Shown here piece by piece: positions 8,673 to 16,581 of a DNA stretch of 64,000 bases. Under the pieces are notes generated by a model. The model searched no databases, was not told the DNA's origin, and saw only the letters and a list, made by a program, of their open reading frames with translations. The stretch is from CAZDDI01 sp964504195 (GTDB taxonomy: Bacteria; Chloroflexota; Anaerolineae; B4-G1; SLSP01): NCBI GenBank assembly GCA_964504195.1, contig CAZDDI010000012.1:23552-87551 (forward strand), in the 5' to 3' direction. Numbering within the stretch: position 1 is the stretch's first letter; each line of letters starts with the position of its first letter. Made by a program: the position numbers and the translations under genes.

Positions 8673-8701
8673 CGGCTGACCATCCAAAGGATGGTCAGCC
8701 G
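8673..8701 (-). terminator. Terminator of the sugar ABC operon
   Basis: Perfect 13 bp stem CGGCTGACCATCC with a three-base loop; on the minus strand it is followed by six T residues. It lies about 70 bp after the last permease stop codon. Confidence 0.9.
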
Positions 8702-8770
8702 TGTAGGTTCAGAGTGTAATCTGTGTTGGTTCAGCCGGACGTGTTGGGGGAATTGTGGCAACAAGCTGGG

Positions 8771-9613
8771 TTAACCCTTAACTCCGCCCATGGTCAGACC
8801 GGATTCCAGATACTGTTGCAAGCTCAGGAAAACAATGAGGGTGGGGACAGAAATCAGTAGCGCGCCGGAGGCAAACAGCCCCCAGGGAACGGTACGGTCG
8901 CCAGCGAGTTTATTGAGGGCGACCGGTAGTGTATACATGGCTTCTTTGCCTACCAGCATAACCTCAGCCATGATGAACTCGTTCCAGCCGGCCAGGAACC
9001 CGAACAGTGCGGTTACAGCGAGCGCGGGCCGCGCTAACGGCAGGGCGATCTGAATGAACGCCTGGATTGGCCCGGCACCATCAATCATCGCAGCTTCTTC
9101 CAGGTCAATAGGGATAGTATCAAAGTAACCCTTAAGATTCCAGGTGGTGAAGACTAGCGTGCCAGTGGCGTAAGCCAGGATCAATCCCCAATGGCTTCCA
9201 AAGAGTCCCAGTGAGCGTAAAATCTGCATGATAGGAATCAATGCCAGAACGCCGGGGAAGGCTTGGATTGCCAGTAGCAAGACTAGCACACTTTCGCGGC
9301 CTTTGAAACTGAAGCGGGAGAATGCAAAGGCCCCCGTTGTTGCCAGCGAGACGCAAAAGATTGTAGTTAGCCCGGCTACGAAGAGGCTGTTTTTGAGCCA
9401 GGTGAAAAAGGGCTTTTCGAACATTAGCATGTTGAAGTTGTCCCAGGTGATTTCAGCAGGAATGAACATGCTCACCAAGTTTAGGGTAAGCAATCGCTGC
9501 CCAGGGCGTATTGCGGCTAATGCCACGAACCAGATTGGGTAGATAGCGATGATAGCCGCGAGAACGAGGATGGCGTAGAAGAGAATTTTTACCGGGGGGC
9601 TGAGGGTTTTCAT
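8771..9613 (-). CDS. CUT1 sugar ABC transporter permease (MalG-like)
   Basis: Inner-membrane permease of 280 residues with six predicted helices. The cytoplasmic coupling loop EAAMIDGAGPIQAFIQIALPLARPA near residue 190 is the EAA motif that docks on the ATPase. The C-terminus ESGLTMGGVKG is typical of MalG-type proteins. Its ATG overlaps the stop of the MalF-like gene by four bases. No ATPase gene is in the operon, so a shared MsmK/MalK-type ATPase encoded elsewhere is expected, as is usual for CUT1 systems. Confidence 0.93.
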   Translation of the reverse strand: MKTLSPPVKILFYAILVLAAIIAIYPIWFVALAAIRPGQRLLTLNLVSMFIPAEITWDNFNMLMFEKPFFTWLKNSLFVAGLTTIFCVSLATTGAFAFSRFSFKGRESVLVLLLAIQAFPGVLALIPIMQILRSLGLFGSHWGLILAYATGTLVFTTWNLKGYFDTIPIDLEEAAMIDGAGPIQAFIQIALPLARPALAVTALFGFLAGWNEFIMAEVMLVGKEAMYTLPVALNKLAGDRTVPWGLFASGALLISVPTLIVFLSLQQYLESGLTMGGVKG

Positions 9614-10785
9614 TCGTAGGCTCCTTTTGTGATGCGCGTCATGCGTAGACTAAAGAGGGTAGCGGCAAACAGCAGGATGAAAATGACCATCGCAAACGCA
9701 CCTGCATCGGCATAGCGGTCTCCGCGCAACAAGGTTTTATAGCCGTAAATCATGACAAATTCTGTAGCACCCGGTTGCCCGGCCCCACGGATTGGCCCGC
9801 CGTCGGTTACCAGGTAGACGGTGTTGAACATCTGGAATGTGCTGATAGAACTTAGTACGATGGCTGGCATGACGGCAGGCCGCAGCAATGGGAGTGTGAT
9901 GTTCTTCAATTTCTGCCACCAGGTTGCTCCATCCACGTCGGCGGCCTCGTACTGGTCGGCGGGGATGGATTGGAGCGCGCCGAGGATGATGGTCATAAAG
10001 AATGGGTAGCTCAGCCAGAGATTGATGATTACCACAGCCGCAAATGCCCAGACATCCACCTGGAGCCAGGCTGGCGGATTAGCGACACCCACACTGCGGA
10101 GCACCTGGTTGAATAGCCCCTGTTCTGTGCGGAAGAAGAATTGCCAAATCAGCGCCGTAATGTAAGATGGGACTGCCCAGGGGAAAATTAACAGCGTGCG
10201 CCAAGCACCTTTGTTTTTGATCTCGTCATTGTTGAGAATTAATGCGATGATTAACCCTACTATGAAGAAGAGGGGGATACATGCCGCCACATAGAGGCAG
10301 GTCCGGAACATGACAACGAAGAAATCGTTGGCGCGCATCAGCACGTTCAACGCCCCCTGCACATCGGCAACGTACCACATCGCCACGCTCGCGGCCATAC
10401 TTACTAACCACCACCACCAGGTGTCTGGTGGGCTAAGGGATTGTTTCTTGGTGCGTGAAACGAGCCAATTGGTGATAATCAAGGGCAAAAACAGCAGTCC
10501 GAAACGTAACCAGGCGAGCAGTGCCGCCCCTTCTAGCAAGGGGCCAAACAGTTCGATGTAATTGCCGAGCAAAGGTTCATTCCAGCAATAAAATCGGGGG
10601 GTTTTAGGCACGCACTCCCAAATGTTGGCGGGGGCTTGCATATAAAAGCGGCTCCGGTTGGTCAATGAGATAAAGATGTTGTAACCAATAGGATAGAGAC
10701 TTAACAGTGTGACGCCGAGGATAGTGGGGAGAATGAAGAGCGCAATAATGAGCGTTTTCCTCCACCCGCGTATTGAGACACCCAT
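9610..10785 (-). CDS. CUT1 sugar ABC transporter permease (MalF-like)
   Basis: Inner-membrane permease, about 391 residues from the ATG at 10785 (MGVSIRGWRK), chosen because AAGGAGG lies five bases upstream. It has an N-terminal helix, a periplasmic region, two extra helices around residues 85-140, and the binding-protein-dependent permease core with EAADVDGATWWQKLKNITLPLLRP as the EAA loop. The window between the first helices (tryptophan-rich, residues 75-150) is longer than in small MalF homologs. Coupled to the MalG-like gene by a four-base overlap. Substrate unknown. Confidence 0.9.
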   Translation of the reverse strand: MGVSIRGWRKTLIIALFILPTILGVTLLSLYPIGYNIFISLTNRSRFYMQAPANIWECVPKTPRFYCWNEPLLGNYIELFGPLLEGAALLAWLRFGLLFLPLIITNWLVSRTKKQSLSPPDTWWWWLVSMAASVAMWYVADVQGALNVLMRANDFFVVMFRTCLYVAACIPLFFIVGLIIALILNNDEIKNKGAWRTLLIFPWAVPSYITALIWQFFFRTEQGLFNQVLRSVGVANPPAWLQVDVWAFAAVVIINLWLSYPFFMTIILGALQSIPADQYEAADVDGATWWQKLKNITLPLLRPAVMPAIVLSSISTFQMFNTVYLVTDGGPIRGAGQPGATEFVMIYGYKTLLRGDRYADAGAFAMVIFILLFAATLFSLRMTRITKGAYE

Positions 10786-10907
10786 AGAGTCCTCCTTGAT
10801 TAAAGATTTGTGGAAGGCAAAGCAACGCATGAAGACACACTACTTATTGTAAGCATTTCTACTGCATTTGCAAATCCGGGTTTGATGGGGGGCTTGCTGC
10901 TAATAAC

Positions 10908-10948
10908 ACAAGCGCGTCCTAACCATTGAGGTGGTAGGACGCGCTTGT
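10908..10948 (-). terminator. Intra-operon hairpin 2 (14 bp stem)
   Basis: Perfect inverted repeat ACAAGCGCGTCCTA at 10908-10921 and 10935-10948. It lies between the binding-protein stop and the permease start. No long T run follows, so it may stabilise RNA or cause partial termination. Confidence 0.6.
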
Positions 10949-10955
10949 TAAATTA

Positions 10956-10987
10956 AAACTGGAGTGAGGAAGCCCTCACTCCAGTTT
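10956..10987 (-). terminator. Intra-operon hairpin 1 (14 bp stem)
   Basis: Perfect inverted repeat AAACTGGAGTGAGG at 10956-10969 and 10974-10987 with a four-base loop, starting nine bases after the binding-protein stop codon. Followed on the minus strand by TTTAATTT. Probable attenuating terminator. Confidence 0.7.
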
Positions 10988-10996
10988 AGAGATGAC

Positions 10997-12304
10997 TTAC
11001 TGCATTCCAGCAACACAGGATTCGATGGCGCTTTGTGCGTCATCCATCGCTTCCTGCGGGGTCTGTATGCCGTTCCAGAGAGCGGTCGTGGCGTCGCCCA
11101 CCGGGCCCCACTGGCAGTCAGCGAAGGGGTGGTTTGCCATCGGGGTACCGCGATTCAAAGATTCGCCGAACCCAGCAACCGAGTACAGTGCTTGTACTTC
11201 AGGATCATTCAGCGCCGCGGTATTGGCCGGGATGGTCTTGTTGACCAGGCTCAGGCGCTTCTGCACCTCGGCGCTACCGAAGAATTGCATGACCTCGATG
11301 GTGGCCTCTGCGTTGCCGCGATCCACTGCATTTTGGGTCATCATGAAGACCTTGATGCCCACGAAGGGGCTGCCCATTGGGGCGATGCCGTAGTTGAAGC
11401 CGGTGGCTTCCAGGTCGGCGATGGCCCAGGGGCCGGTCCACCAGATGGCGGCTTGGCCTTCGGTGAGCATGGCCTGGCAGATTTCGTGGCTGGTCTCAGC
11501 CGGTGCAACTTGGCGGAATTCATTAAGCCACTCGGCGGCGGCGTAGCCCTCAGCGCTATTCATAAACGCATTGCCTTCGTCGTCAATGTAGCCCAGATAC
11601 TCGCTCATGCCGTTGCCAAAGTAGATGGGGGCAACGTGATAAGCATCGGCGTTACCGAGGCCCTGATTGCACATGTAGTACAGGTCGGGGTTGTCGGCGC
11701 GGAAGGCTTCGGCCTTGGCGAGTAGGTCGTCAAAGCTGTCGGGGTTAGGCAGAGCAGATTCATCGAGCAGGTCAGCATTGTAGACCAACGCGATGCCTTC
11801 CTGCGCTTCGGGAATACCCCAGATCTCGCCACTCCACACCATCGCATTGACTGCGGCGGGTTCGAAGGTGCTGTTGAGGTAGTTCATGTCAATCCAGGAA
11901 TCCAGCGGGACGATGTAGCCGGCCAACGCATTGCGACCGATTGCATCTTGCGCCCAAGCCAGGATGTCGGGGCCTTCGCCCGCGGGGGCGGCTACGGCCA
12001 GGGAGTCCGAGAGGGCATCTACCTTTACCAGTTCGATCTGCACACACTCGTTCTCGGTGTTGAACTGTGCCGCAATGGCCTTGTACTCTTCTTCGTAGGC
12101 ACCGGCCCAACCGTGCCAGACGGTCACGTTGACGACCTCGCAACCTTCGACGGGGGGTTCTTGGGTGACGGGTTCTTGGGTCGCCGGAGCTTCGGTGGCG
12201 GGGACCTGGGTCGCTGGGGCGTCGGTGGGCTTAGGCCCACAGGCCGACAGCACTAGCCCGGCCAAAACCAGAACGGACAACAAAGTGAACAACTTTTTAC
12301 TCAT
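10997..12304 (-). CDS. Extracellular sugar-binding lipoprotein of CUT1 ABC transporter
   Basis: Captures the sugar outside the membrane for the downstream permeases. It has 435 residues: a type II signal peptide with lipobox VLSAC (lipidated Cys22), a Thr/Pro/Glu-rich linker with repeated PATQ and PVTQ units to about residue 50, then a family 1 solute-binding domain (VNVTVWHGWAGAYEEEYKAI, later EGQAAIWWTGPWAI). The last part, GTPMANHPFADCQWGPVG, is common in maltose-like binders. It has its own sigma-70-type promoter and is followed by two hairpins before the permease genes, which would give more binding protein than permease. Confidence 0.93.
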   Translation of the reverse strand: MSKKLFTLLSVLVLAGLVLSACGPKPTDAPATQVPATEAPATQEPVTQEPPVEGCEVVNVTVWHGWAGAYEEEYKAIAAQFNTENECVQIELVKVDALSDSLAVAAPAGEGPDILAWAQDAIGRNALAGYIVPLDSWIDMNYLNSTFEPAAVNAMVWSGEIWGIPEAQEGIALVYNADLLDESALPNPDSFDDLLAKAEAFRADNPDLYYMCNQGLGNADAYHVAPIYFGNGMSEYLGYIDDEGNAFMNSAEGYAAAEWLNEFRQVAPAETSHEICQAMLTEGQAAIWWTGPWAIADLEATGFNYGIAPMGSPFVGIKVFMMTQNAVDRGNAEATIEVMQFFGSAEVQKRLSLVNKTIPANTAALNDPEVQALYSVAGFGESLNRGTPMANHPFADCQWGPVGDATTALWNGIQTPQEAMDDAQSAIESCVAGMQ

Positions 12305-12381
12305 CTTCTCCTCCTGCTAACTGAAATAGAAAGATATGGTTTGGGCGTGGGAACTCCACGCCTTTTTGGGACCGCAGTGTT

Positions 12382-12410
12382 ACTATATCATACCCGTTTA
12401 TATTTGTCAA
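12382..12410 (-). promoter_or_regulatory. Sigma-70-type promoter of the sugar ABC operon
   Basis: On the minus strand TTGACA (12405-12410) and TATAGT (12382-12387) are 17 bases apart. The start codon is about 75 bases downstream, leaving a leader of roughly 70 nt. One of the best promoter matches in the window. Confidence 0.8.
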
Positions 12411-12430
12411 GATAGCAATCTTTCAAAATG

Positions 12431-13258
12431 TTAGCAAACCGGTATGCGCGGCTCTTGCGGGGTGGTTTCGGGCAGCAGCGCGCGCGCAAACACCAGATAG
12501 CCGGTATGCCCTACCATGGTATCTGCTGGACGCAGGCGTCCGGGTGTGGGCTTGTAAGCGCGCAGGAACAGTTCTTCCACTTCAATGAAGCCGAAGTGGT
12601 TTTCTTCCAGGGCGTAAAGCAGCGCGACGATTTGATTGGTGGTAGGGACGAGCGCCCCGAAGAAGCCCCCGCCTTTCAGGGCCGCGTGTGCCTGCTGCAG
12701 GTAGTCGTGCGGCTCCCGCACGTCCAGGAATAGCGCATCTATATCGTGCTCGTCGAAGCCTTCTGCGATGTCCCGTACCTTGAATGTGACCCCCTCGGCT
12801 AATCCTACTGCCGCGAGGTTCTCGCGCGCCTGTTCTTGCATCTCGGCGCGCGCTTCGTAGGTGTAGATGTGGCCGTGTGGTAGCACCATCTGTGCCAATG
12901 CTAGCGTGAGCGCGCCGCTGCCAGTCCCCGCCTCCACCACCCGCGCGCCTGGTACAATGTTTAGCTTGAGCAACAGGTAGCCTATCTCTTTAGGGTAGAC
13001 AATCTGAGTCTTCCGCTGGACGGAGCGGATCAATTTTTCTAGTGACGGGGTGAGCAGCAGGTATGGATGGCCCAAATGGGTACGGAGGGTCTCGCCCCAG
13101 TGTAGCCCGATGAGCGCATCGTGGGCGATGATGCCGCGATGGGTCTGGAACTGTGCGCCCGGTCTGGCGCGGATGAGAAATTCACGGCGGTCTTTTCCCA
13201 CCAACAATACTCGGTCGCCCGCTTGAATGCGTGCGTTGCTTGCTTCTGTGTTTTCCAT
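12431..13258 (-). CDS. trmI: tRNA (adenine-58-N1)-methyltransferase TrmI
   Basis: Methylates A58 in the T loop of tRNA using S-adenosylmethionine; works as a tetramer in the cytosol. The 275-residue protein has the N-terminal beta domain (RVLLVGKDRREFLIR) and GIIAHDALIG, then a Rossmann methyltransferase fold with motif I EAGTGSGALTLALA near residue 107, acidic YEAR and the catalytic LFLDVREP. The C-terminal RPADTMVGHTGYLVFAR is family-specific. ATG at 13258. It is divergent from the DUF970 genes, sharing a 120 bp intergenic region. Confidence 0.93.
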   Translation of the reverse strand: MENTEASNARIQAGDRVLLVGKDRREFLIRARPGAQFQTHRGIIAHDALIGLHWGETLRTHLGHPYLLLTPSLEKLIRSVQRKTQIVYPKEIGYLLLKLNIVPGARVVEAGTGSGALTLALAQMVLPHGHIYTYEARAEMQEQARENLAAVGLAEGVTFKVRDIAEGFDEHDIDALFLDVREPHDYLQQAHAALKGGGFFGALVPTTNQIVALLYALEENHFGFIEVEELFLRAYKPTPGRLRPADTMVGHTGYLVFARALLPETTPQEPRIPVC

Positions 13259-13329
13259 GATTTTTACGCTCCTTGATAAACCTGGCAGGTTTGTGAATTT
13301 CCAAACCTGGTTTTTCCATTTAGCCCAAA

Positions 13330-13343
13330 TTGATTATAATCAA
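13330..13343. promoter_or_regulatory. Palindromic TATAAT in a divergent promoter region
   Basis: The 14-base perfect palindrome TTGATTATAATCAA contains TATAAT on both strands (plus strand 13335-13340). It sits between trmI and the DUF970 pair and could act as a shared -10 element. No good -35 box is seen on the plus strand. Confidence 0.4.
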
Positions 13344-13381
13344 GGTAACGAATACCTGCAACCGCGTAAAGGGGGTAAACT

Positions 13382-13723
13382 ATGGCGCAAGCCAAGGTAG
13401 ATCGCATGGCGATAACGATTGTGGACGGGCATCAAGCCCCAGCCTTGATGCGGGTGTTGCAAGCGGCTGGCTTCAAGACCACGCAAGTGGATGCGGTGGG
13501 GGGCTTTTTGCATGAGGGTTTGCATACCTTCCTTGTTGGTATGGAGCAGTCACAGATCGCTGAATTTGCGGCGCTGGTGCGGCGTTATTGCCCCAGCCGT
13601 ACTCGCTATGTGCCCGTAGGCGTCGAGATGACCTTGACCCCGGCTTATCCGTTGATGATTGAAGCGCGACTGGGCGGTGCTACGTTGTTTATTCTGCCGG
13701 TGGAGCAATTCTTGCAACTGTGA
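13382..13723 (+). CDS. DUF970/PII-like nucleotide-binding protein, divergent copy
   Basis: A 113-residue member of the family of PstA/DarA c-di-AMP receptors. It keeps the fold pattern (MAITIVDGHQAPALMRVLQAAGFKTTQV, then DAVGGFLHEGLHTFLVGME, and C-terminal ATLFILPVEQF), but the N-terminal strand and the glycine-rich loop differ from the canonical copy that follows: AVGGFLHEG replaces ASTGGFLRRG. So nucleotide specificity may differ or be lost. The two genes are 10 bp apart and lead into an MFS gene. A GGGGG-type ribosome site precedes the ATG. Confidence 0.75.
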   Translation: MAQAKVDRMAITIVDGHQAPALMRVLQAAGFKTTQVDAVGGFLHEGLHTFLVGMEQSQIAEFAALVRRYCPSRTRYVPVGVEMTLTPAYPLMIEARLGGATLFILPVEQFLQL

Positions 13724-13733
13724 GGTGATGACT

Positions 13734-14000
13734 ATGAAATTGATGATTGCGATTGTGAAGGATGCCGACGCCTTACAGGTGACGGATCAATTGGTGGAGC
13801 AACAGTATCGTGTGACCCGCATCGCCAGCACTGGCGGATTTTTGCGTCGGGGCAATGTCACGCTGCTGGTGGGCCTGGAGGCCGAGCAGATTCCTGGGGT
13901 GTGTGATATTATCGCGGGCGCGTGCAGTGAGCCGGAACCTGGGCAATATAGAGCGACGATTTTTGTCCTACCGGCTGAAGATTTTCACCAAATCGGGTGA
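13734..14000 (+). CDS. c-di-AMP receptor-like protein (DUF970, PstA/DarA family)
   Basis: Small trimeric PII-like signal protein; PstA homologs bind cyclic di-AMP and report on second-messenger level. The 88-residue protein matches the family well: MKLMIAIVKDADA, the T-loop/B-loop segment ASTGGFLRRGNVTLLVG, and the C-terminal ATIFVLPAEDFH. Start set at the ATG at 13734 because GAGGTG lies six bases upstream; the ATG at 13728 would touch that site. It overlaps the next gene by one base (TGATG). Co-transcription with the MFS carrier suggests a link between second messenger and transport, which is inference. Confidence 0.85.
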   Translation: MKLMIAIVKDADALQVTDQLVEQQYRVTRIASTGGFLRRGNVTLLVGLEAEQIPGVCDIIAGACSEPEPGQYRATIFVLPAEDFHQIG

Positions 14001-15583
14001 TGCGTGTGGGGCGACGATTGAGCCGGTGGTCATTACGCCTGCCATTTCTCCAGATGGATGGGCTGAGGGCGTTGTTCGTTGGTGGGCGTTGGAGCCAAAG
14101 TCTTCCCGCCCAGACGCGTGCTGCGTTGCGGTGGCTGCTGCTGGATGGGGTATTTGCCAGCATCAGCGATGGCATTATCAACACCTACCAATCCGTGTAT
14201 TTGTTGGCGCTAGGCGCTTCACGCGGTGAATTGGGCGCGATGAGCGCGCTTTCCAATCTCGCTATCCCTCTGGCTATGTGGCCGGGGGCGCGTTTGGCGG
14301 CGCGTAGCGCTCAGTATAAGCGGGTTGTTATCCTGCCTGCGCTGCTGTCACGCTTGCTGATTCTGGGGTTGATACTGTTCCCTCTCTTTGGGCCATCACC
14401 CTGGCTCGTGTATATTGGCATTGGGCTGGTGGTGGTGCGTGCGTTCCTGGTGCAACTCTTCCATCCGGCCTGGACGGCTCTGTTGGGGAAGCTGACGCCT
14501 TTGCACGCGCGCGGACGCTACTTTAGTATGCGCAATATATTCATGGGAGCGGCAGGTTTTCTTACCCTGTTGTGTGTTGGGCCGTTGATTGATTGGCTTG
14601 GTGAGCCGACGGGGTATCAGTGGGCATTGGGACTGGCATTGTTGTCCGGCTTGCTGGCGACGTATATGTTCAACCGTATTCCAGAAACCGCGCGCCCGGT
14701 ACCTCCGCGTGTGCCGGGCCAATCGCGCGCTTTCTGGCGCGGCCTGAAAGCGCACCCGCGCTTCCTGGCCTTCTCGTTGATTTCTGGTGTCTGGAACTTC
14801 TCATTGCAAGTGGCCGGCCCTTTTTTCATGGTCTTTCTTGTCGAGCAAGTTCAGGCTCCCGCTGCCAGCATTGGGTTGACCGGTGCGGCGGCGAGTCTGG
14901 CGGCTTTACCGGGCCAGCGGGTCTTCGGTATGTTGAACGACCGCAAGGGTGCGCGATGGGTGCAGCGGCTGACCGGATTTATGATTCCGTTGGTACCGGC
15001 TGTCTGGGTGATGATCAGACAACCCTGGCAAGCGTATCCCATTCAAATTTTTAGCGGGTTCATGTGGGCGGGCTACAATCTGGCGGCCTTTAATTTGCTC
15101 CTGGAGATGACGCCGGATGAGGAGCGTTCTTCGTTCGTGGCCCTGTATCAGGCTGTGAGCGGGGTGTGCATGGCTGCTGGCGCGGCATTTGGCGGCTGGT
15201 TGGCCCAGACGCAAGGGTATAGCTACGTCTTTTTTGGTTCTGCAGGATTACGTTTTTTGGCGGCGCTGCTGTTTGCGGCGCTGGTGGCGGGCAGCCCGCA
15301 GTTGGGTGTGCCTCGGCTGCCGAAATTACCGGCGCTGCCGCGTCTGGCCTGGCGCGCGCGGCTGCATCTGGTTGAGGAACACTTGCGCTATGGGCTACAG
15401 TTGATTAGGGCCTGGTTACATCGGGCGCTTCGGTTAGTGCGAGCGTCTGTGCGTGGCTGGCTAGTGTTGGTGGGGGTGCGTGTGCGTGGCTGGCTTGCGC
15501 AGCGCCGCCGAGTGATAGAGGAGGAAGGTACACAAGATGAACAACATGCCGACGGAACAACGGGCGTATCACGGGAAGATTGA
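14000..15583 (+). CDS. Major facilitator superfamily transporter
   Basis: About 527 residues with 12 predicted membrane helices. The fold begins at RWLLLDGVFASISDGIINTY, and the loop between helices 2 and 3 is GARLAARSAQYKRVV. A central cytoplasmic loop after helix 6 (RIPETARPVPPRVPGQ) splits the two halves. The last 90 residues form a strongly basic amphipathic tail with repeated RxWL/RGWL units, which is unusual. ATG at 14000 overlaps the preceding stop codon; a GTG at 13997 is a possible alternative. Substrate unknown. Its stop lies inside the next gene. Confidence 0.85.
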   Translation: MRVGRRLSRWSLRLPFLQMDGLRALFVGGRWSQSLPAQTRAALRWLLLDGVFASISDGIINTYQSVYLLALGASRGELGAMSALSNLAIPLAMWPGARLAARSAQYKRVVILPALLSRLLILGLILFPLFGPSPWLVYIGIGLVVVRAFLVQLFHPAWTALLGKLTPLHARGRYFSMRNIFMGAAGFLTLLCVGPLIDWLGEPTGYQWALGLALLSGLLATYMFNRIPETARPVPPRVPGQSRAFWRGLKAHPRFLAFSLISGVWNFSLQVAGPFFMVFLVEQVQAPAASIGLTGAAASLAALPGQRVFGMLNDRKGARWVQRLTGFMIPLVPAVWVMIRQPWQAYPIQIFSGFMWAGYNLAAFNLLLEMTPDEERSSFVALYQAVSGVCMAAGAAFGGWLAQTQGYSYVFFGSAGLRFLAALLFAALVAGSPQLGVPRLPKLPALPRLAWRARLHLVEEHLRYGLQLIRAWLHRALRLVRASVRGWLVLVGVRVRGWLAQRRRVIEEEGTQDEQHADGTTGVSRED

Positions 15584-16139
15584 TGCTGAGGATTTGGCGC
15601 GCGCGCTGGTGTTGACCTTCAACACCGGTGAGACGCAAGCGCAATGGATGCGCGGCGAGGGCGGGCGCGCGGTGGTGCAAGTGCAAACGCGCCAGGTACG
15701 CCGGCGCGGGGCCACGTCGGCGCTAACCGTGCATGTGGTCCCGGCCCCGCGTGGTGTGGTGGTGGCCGTGAGCGAGCAGGAATTGCTGGGCGTGGCTGCT
15801 GATTTGGCGCGCACCGGCGTCAGAGCGCTGATGAATCCGTTGAGCGTGCTGGGCGAGATTGACGGGATCGCCCGCAACGTGCGGAGCCTCAACCTGCGCC
15901 AGGATGTGTGGAAAGCCGTGGATGCATTTTGTCGCAACGCCGGCGCGGCCACCGGCACGGGGCGCCAGGCCGAGATGGTGGTATGTGATTATTGTGGCAC
16001 CCCCAACGATCTCGGCACGCTGAGTTGTCGCAGTTGTCGTGCGCCTCTGGCCGATGCGCAGCCCATCTCGTGTGGGCGCTGTGGCGCGCTCAGCCCGCCC
16101 CAAGCCCAGAACTGCGTCCAATGCGGCGCATTGCTGTAA
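15537..16139 (+). CDS. Double zinc-ribbon protein of unknown function
   Basis: A 200-residue soluble protein. Residues 10-130 form an alpha/beta region with no recognised motif (VQVQTRQVRRRGATSALTVH, then VVAVSEQELLGVAADLARTG). The C-terminus carries two zinc ribbons: CDYCGT...CRSC near 150-168 and CGRCGA...CVQC near 180-197. The start overlaps the MFS stop by 47 bases, and GAGGAAGG lies eight bases upstream of the ATG, so the overlap looks real. The zinc ribbons suggest a scaffold or protein-contact role; nothing more can be supported. Confidence 0.75.
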   Translation: MNNMPTEQRAYHGKIDAEDLARALVLTFNTGETQAQWMRGEGGRAVVQVQTRQVRRRGATSALTVHVVPAPRGVVVAVSEQELLGVAADLARTGVRALMNPLSVLGEIDGIARNVRSLNLRQDVWKAVDAFCRNAGAATGTGRQAEMVVCDYCGTPNDLGTLSCRSCRAPLADAQPISCGRCGALSPPQAQNCVQCGALL

Positions 16140-16184
16140 ATTTCTAAAATCGCAAATCTAAAATCCAAAATCAGGGAGGTTCTC

Positions 16185-16580
16185 GTGGATAAGAAAATTC
16201 GGGTACTCATCGCCAAGCCCGGCCTTGATGGGCATGATCGCGGGGCCAAAGTAGTAGCGCGCGGCCTGCGCGACGCCGGCATGGAGGTCATCTACACCGG
16301 GCTACGGCAGACGCCCGCGATGGTAGCGGAAGCCGCCTTGCAAGAGGATGTGGATGTGGTAGGGCTTTCGATCCTCTCCGGCGCGCACCTGGCGCTCGTG
16401 CCGCGCGTGCTCGAAGAGCTGCGCGCGCGCCAGATTGAGGGCCTGCCGATGTTCGTGGGCGGCATCATCCCCCCCGATGATGTGCCGGTGCTCAAGGCGA
16501 TGGGTGTGCAAGAAGTCTTTGGCCCGGGCACCACCACCGAGACTGTGGTGAATTTCATCAATCAGGCAGTTGGAGCCTAG
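16185..16580 (+). CDS. B12-binding subunit of methylmalonyl-CoA mutase-type enzyme
   Basis: Stand-alone cobalamin-binding domain of 131 residues. It shows the base-off/His-on motif DxHxxG (DGHDRG near residue 15), then LSILSGAH and GGIIPPDD, which line the nucleotide tail of B12. In archaea and Chloroflexota the mutase is often split into a large CoA-binding subunit and such a small subunit; the large one is not in this window. GTG start with GGGAGG in front. One base separates it from meaB, which supports the mutase assignment over methionine synthase or a sensor. Confidence 0.88.
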   Translation: MDKKIRVLIAKPGLDGHDRGAKVVARGLRDAGMEVIYTGLRQTPAMVAEAALQEDVDVVGLSILSGAHLALVPRVLEELRARQIEGLPMFVGGIIPPDDVPVLKAMGVQEVFGPGTTTETVVNFINQAVGA

Positions 16581-16581
16581 C

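Larger units (their letters stand above)
8306..8770. other. Gene-free stretch with dispersed repeats and one terminator
   Basis: Contains at 8408-8445 a word family also seen inverted at 31043-31075 (core CGGCGGAATCTTCGG), a 125 bp palindromic repeat at 8443-8566 and the terminator at 8673-8701. No coding signal seen. Confidence 0.6.

Noticed and set aside
16570..16581. TTG start for meaB.
   Set aside because: GTG at 16582 has GGAG at better spacing and avoids overlap with the preceding gene.
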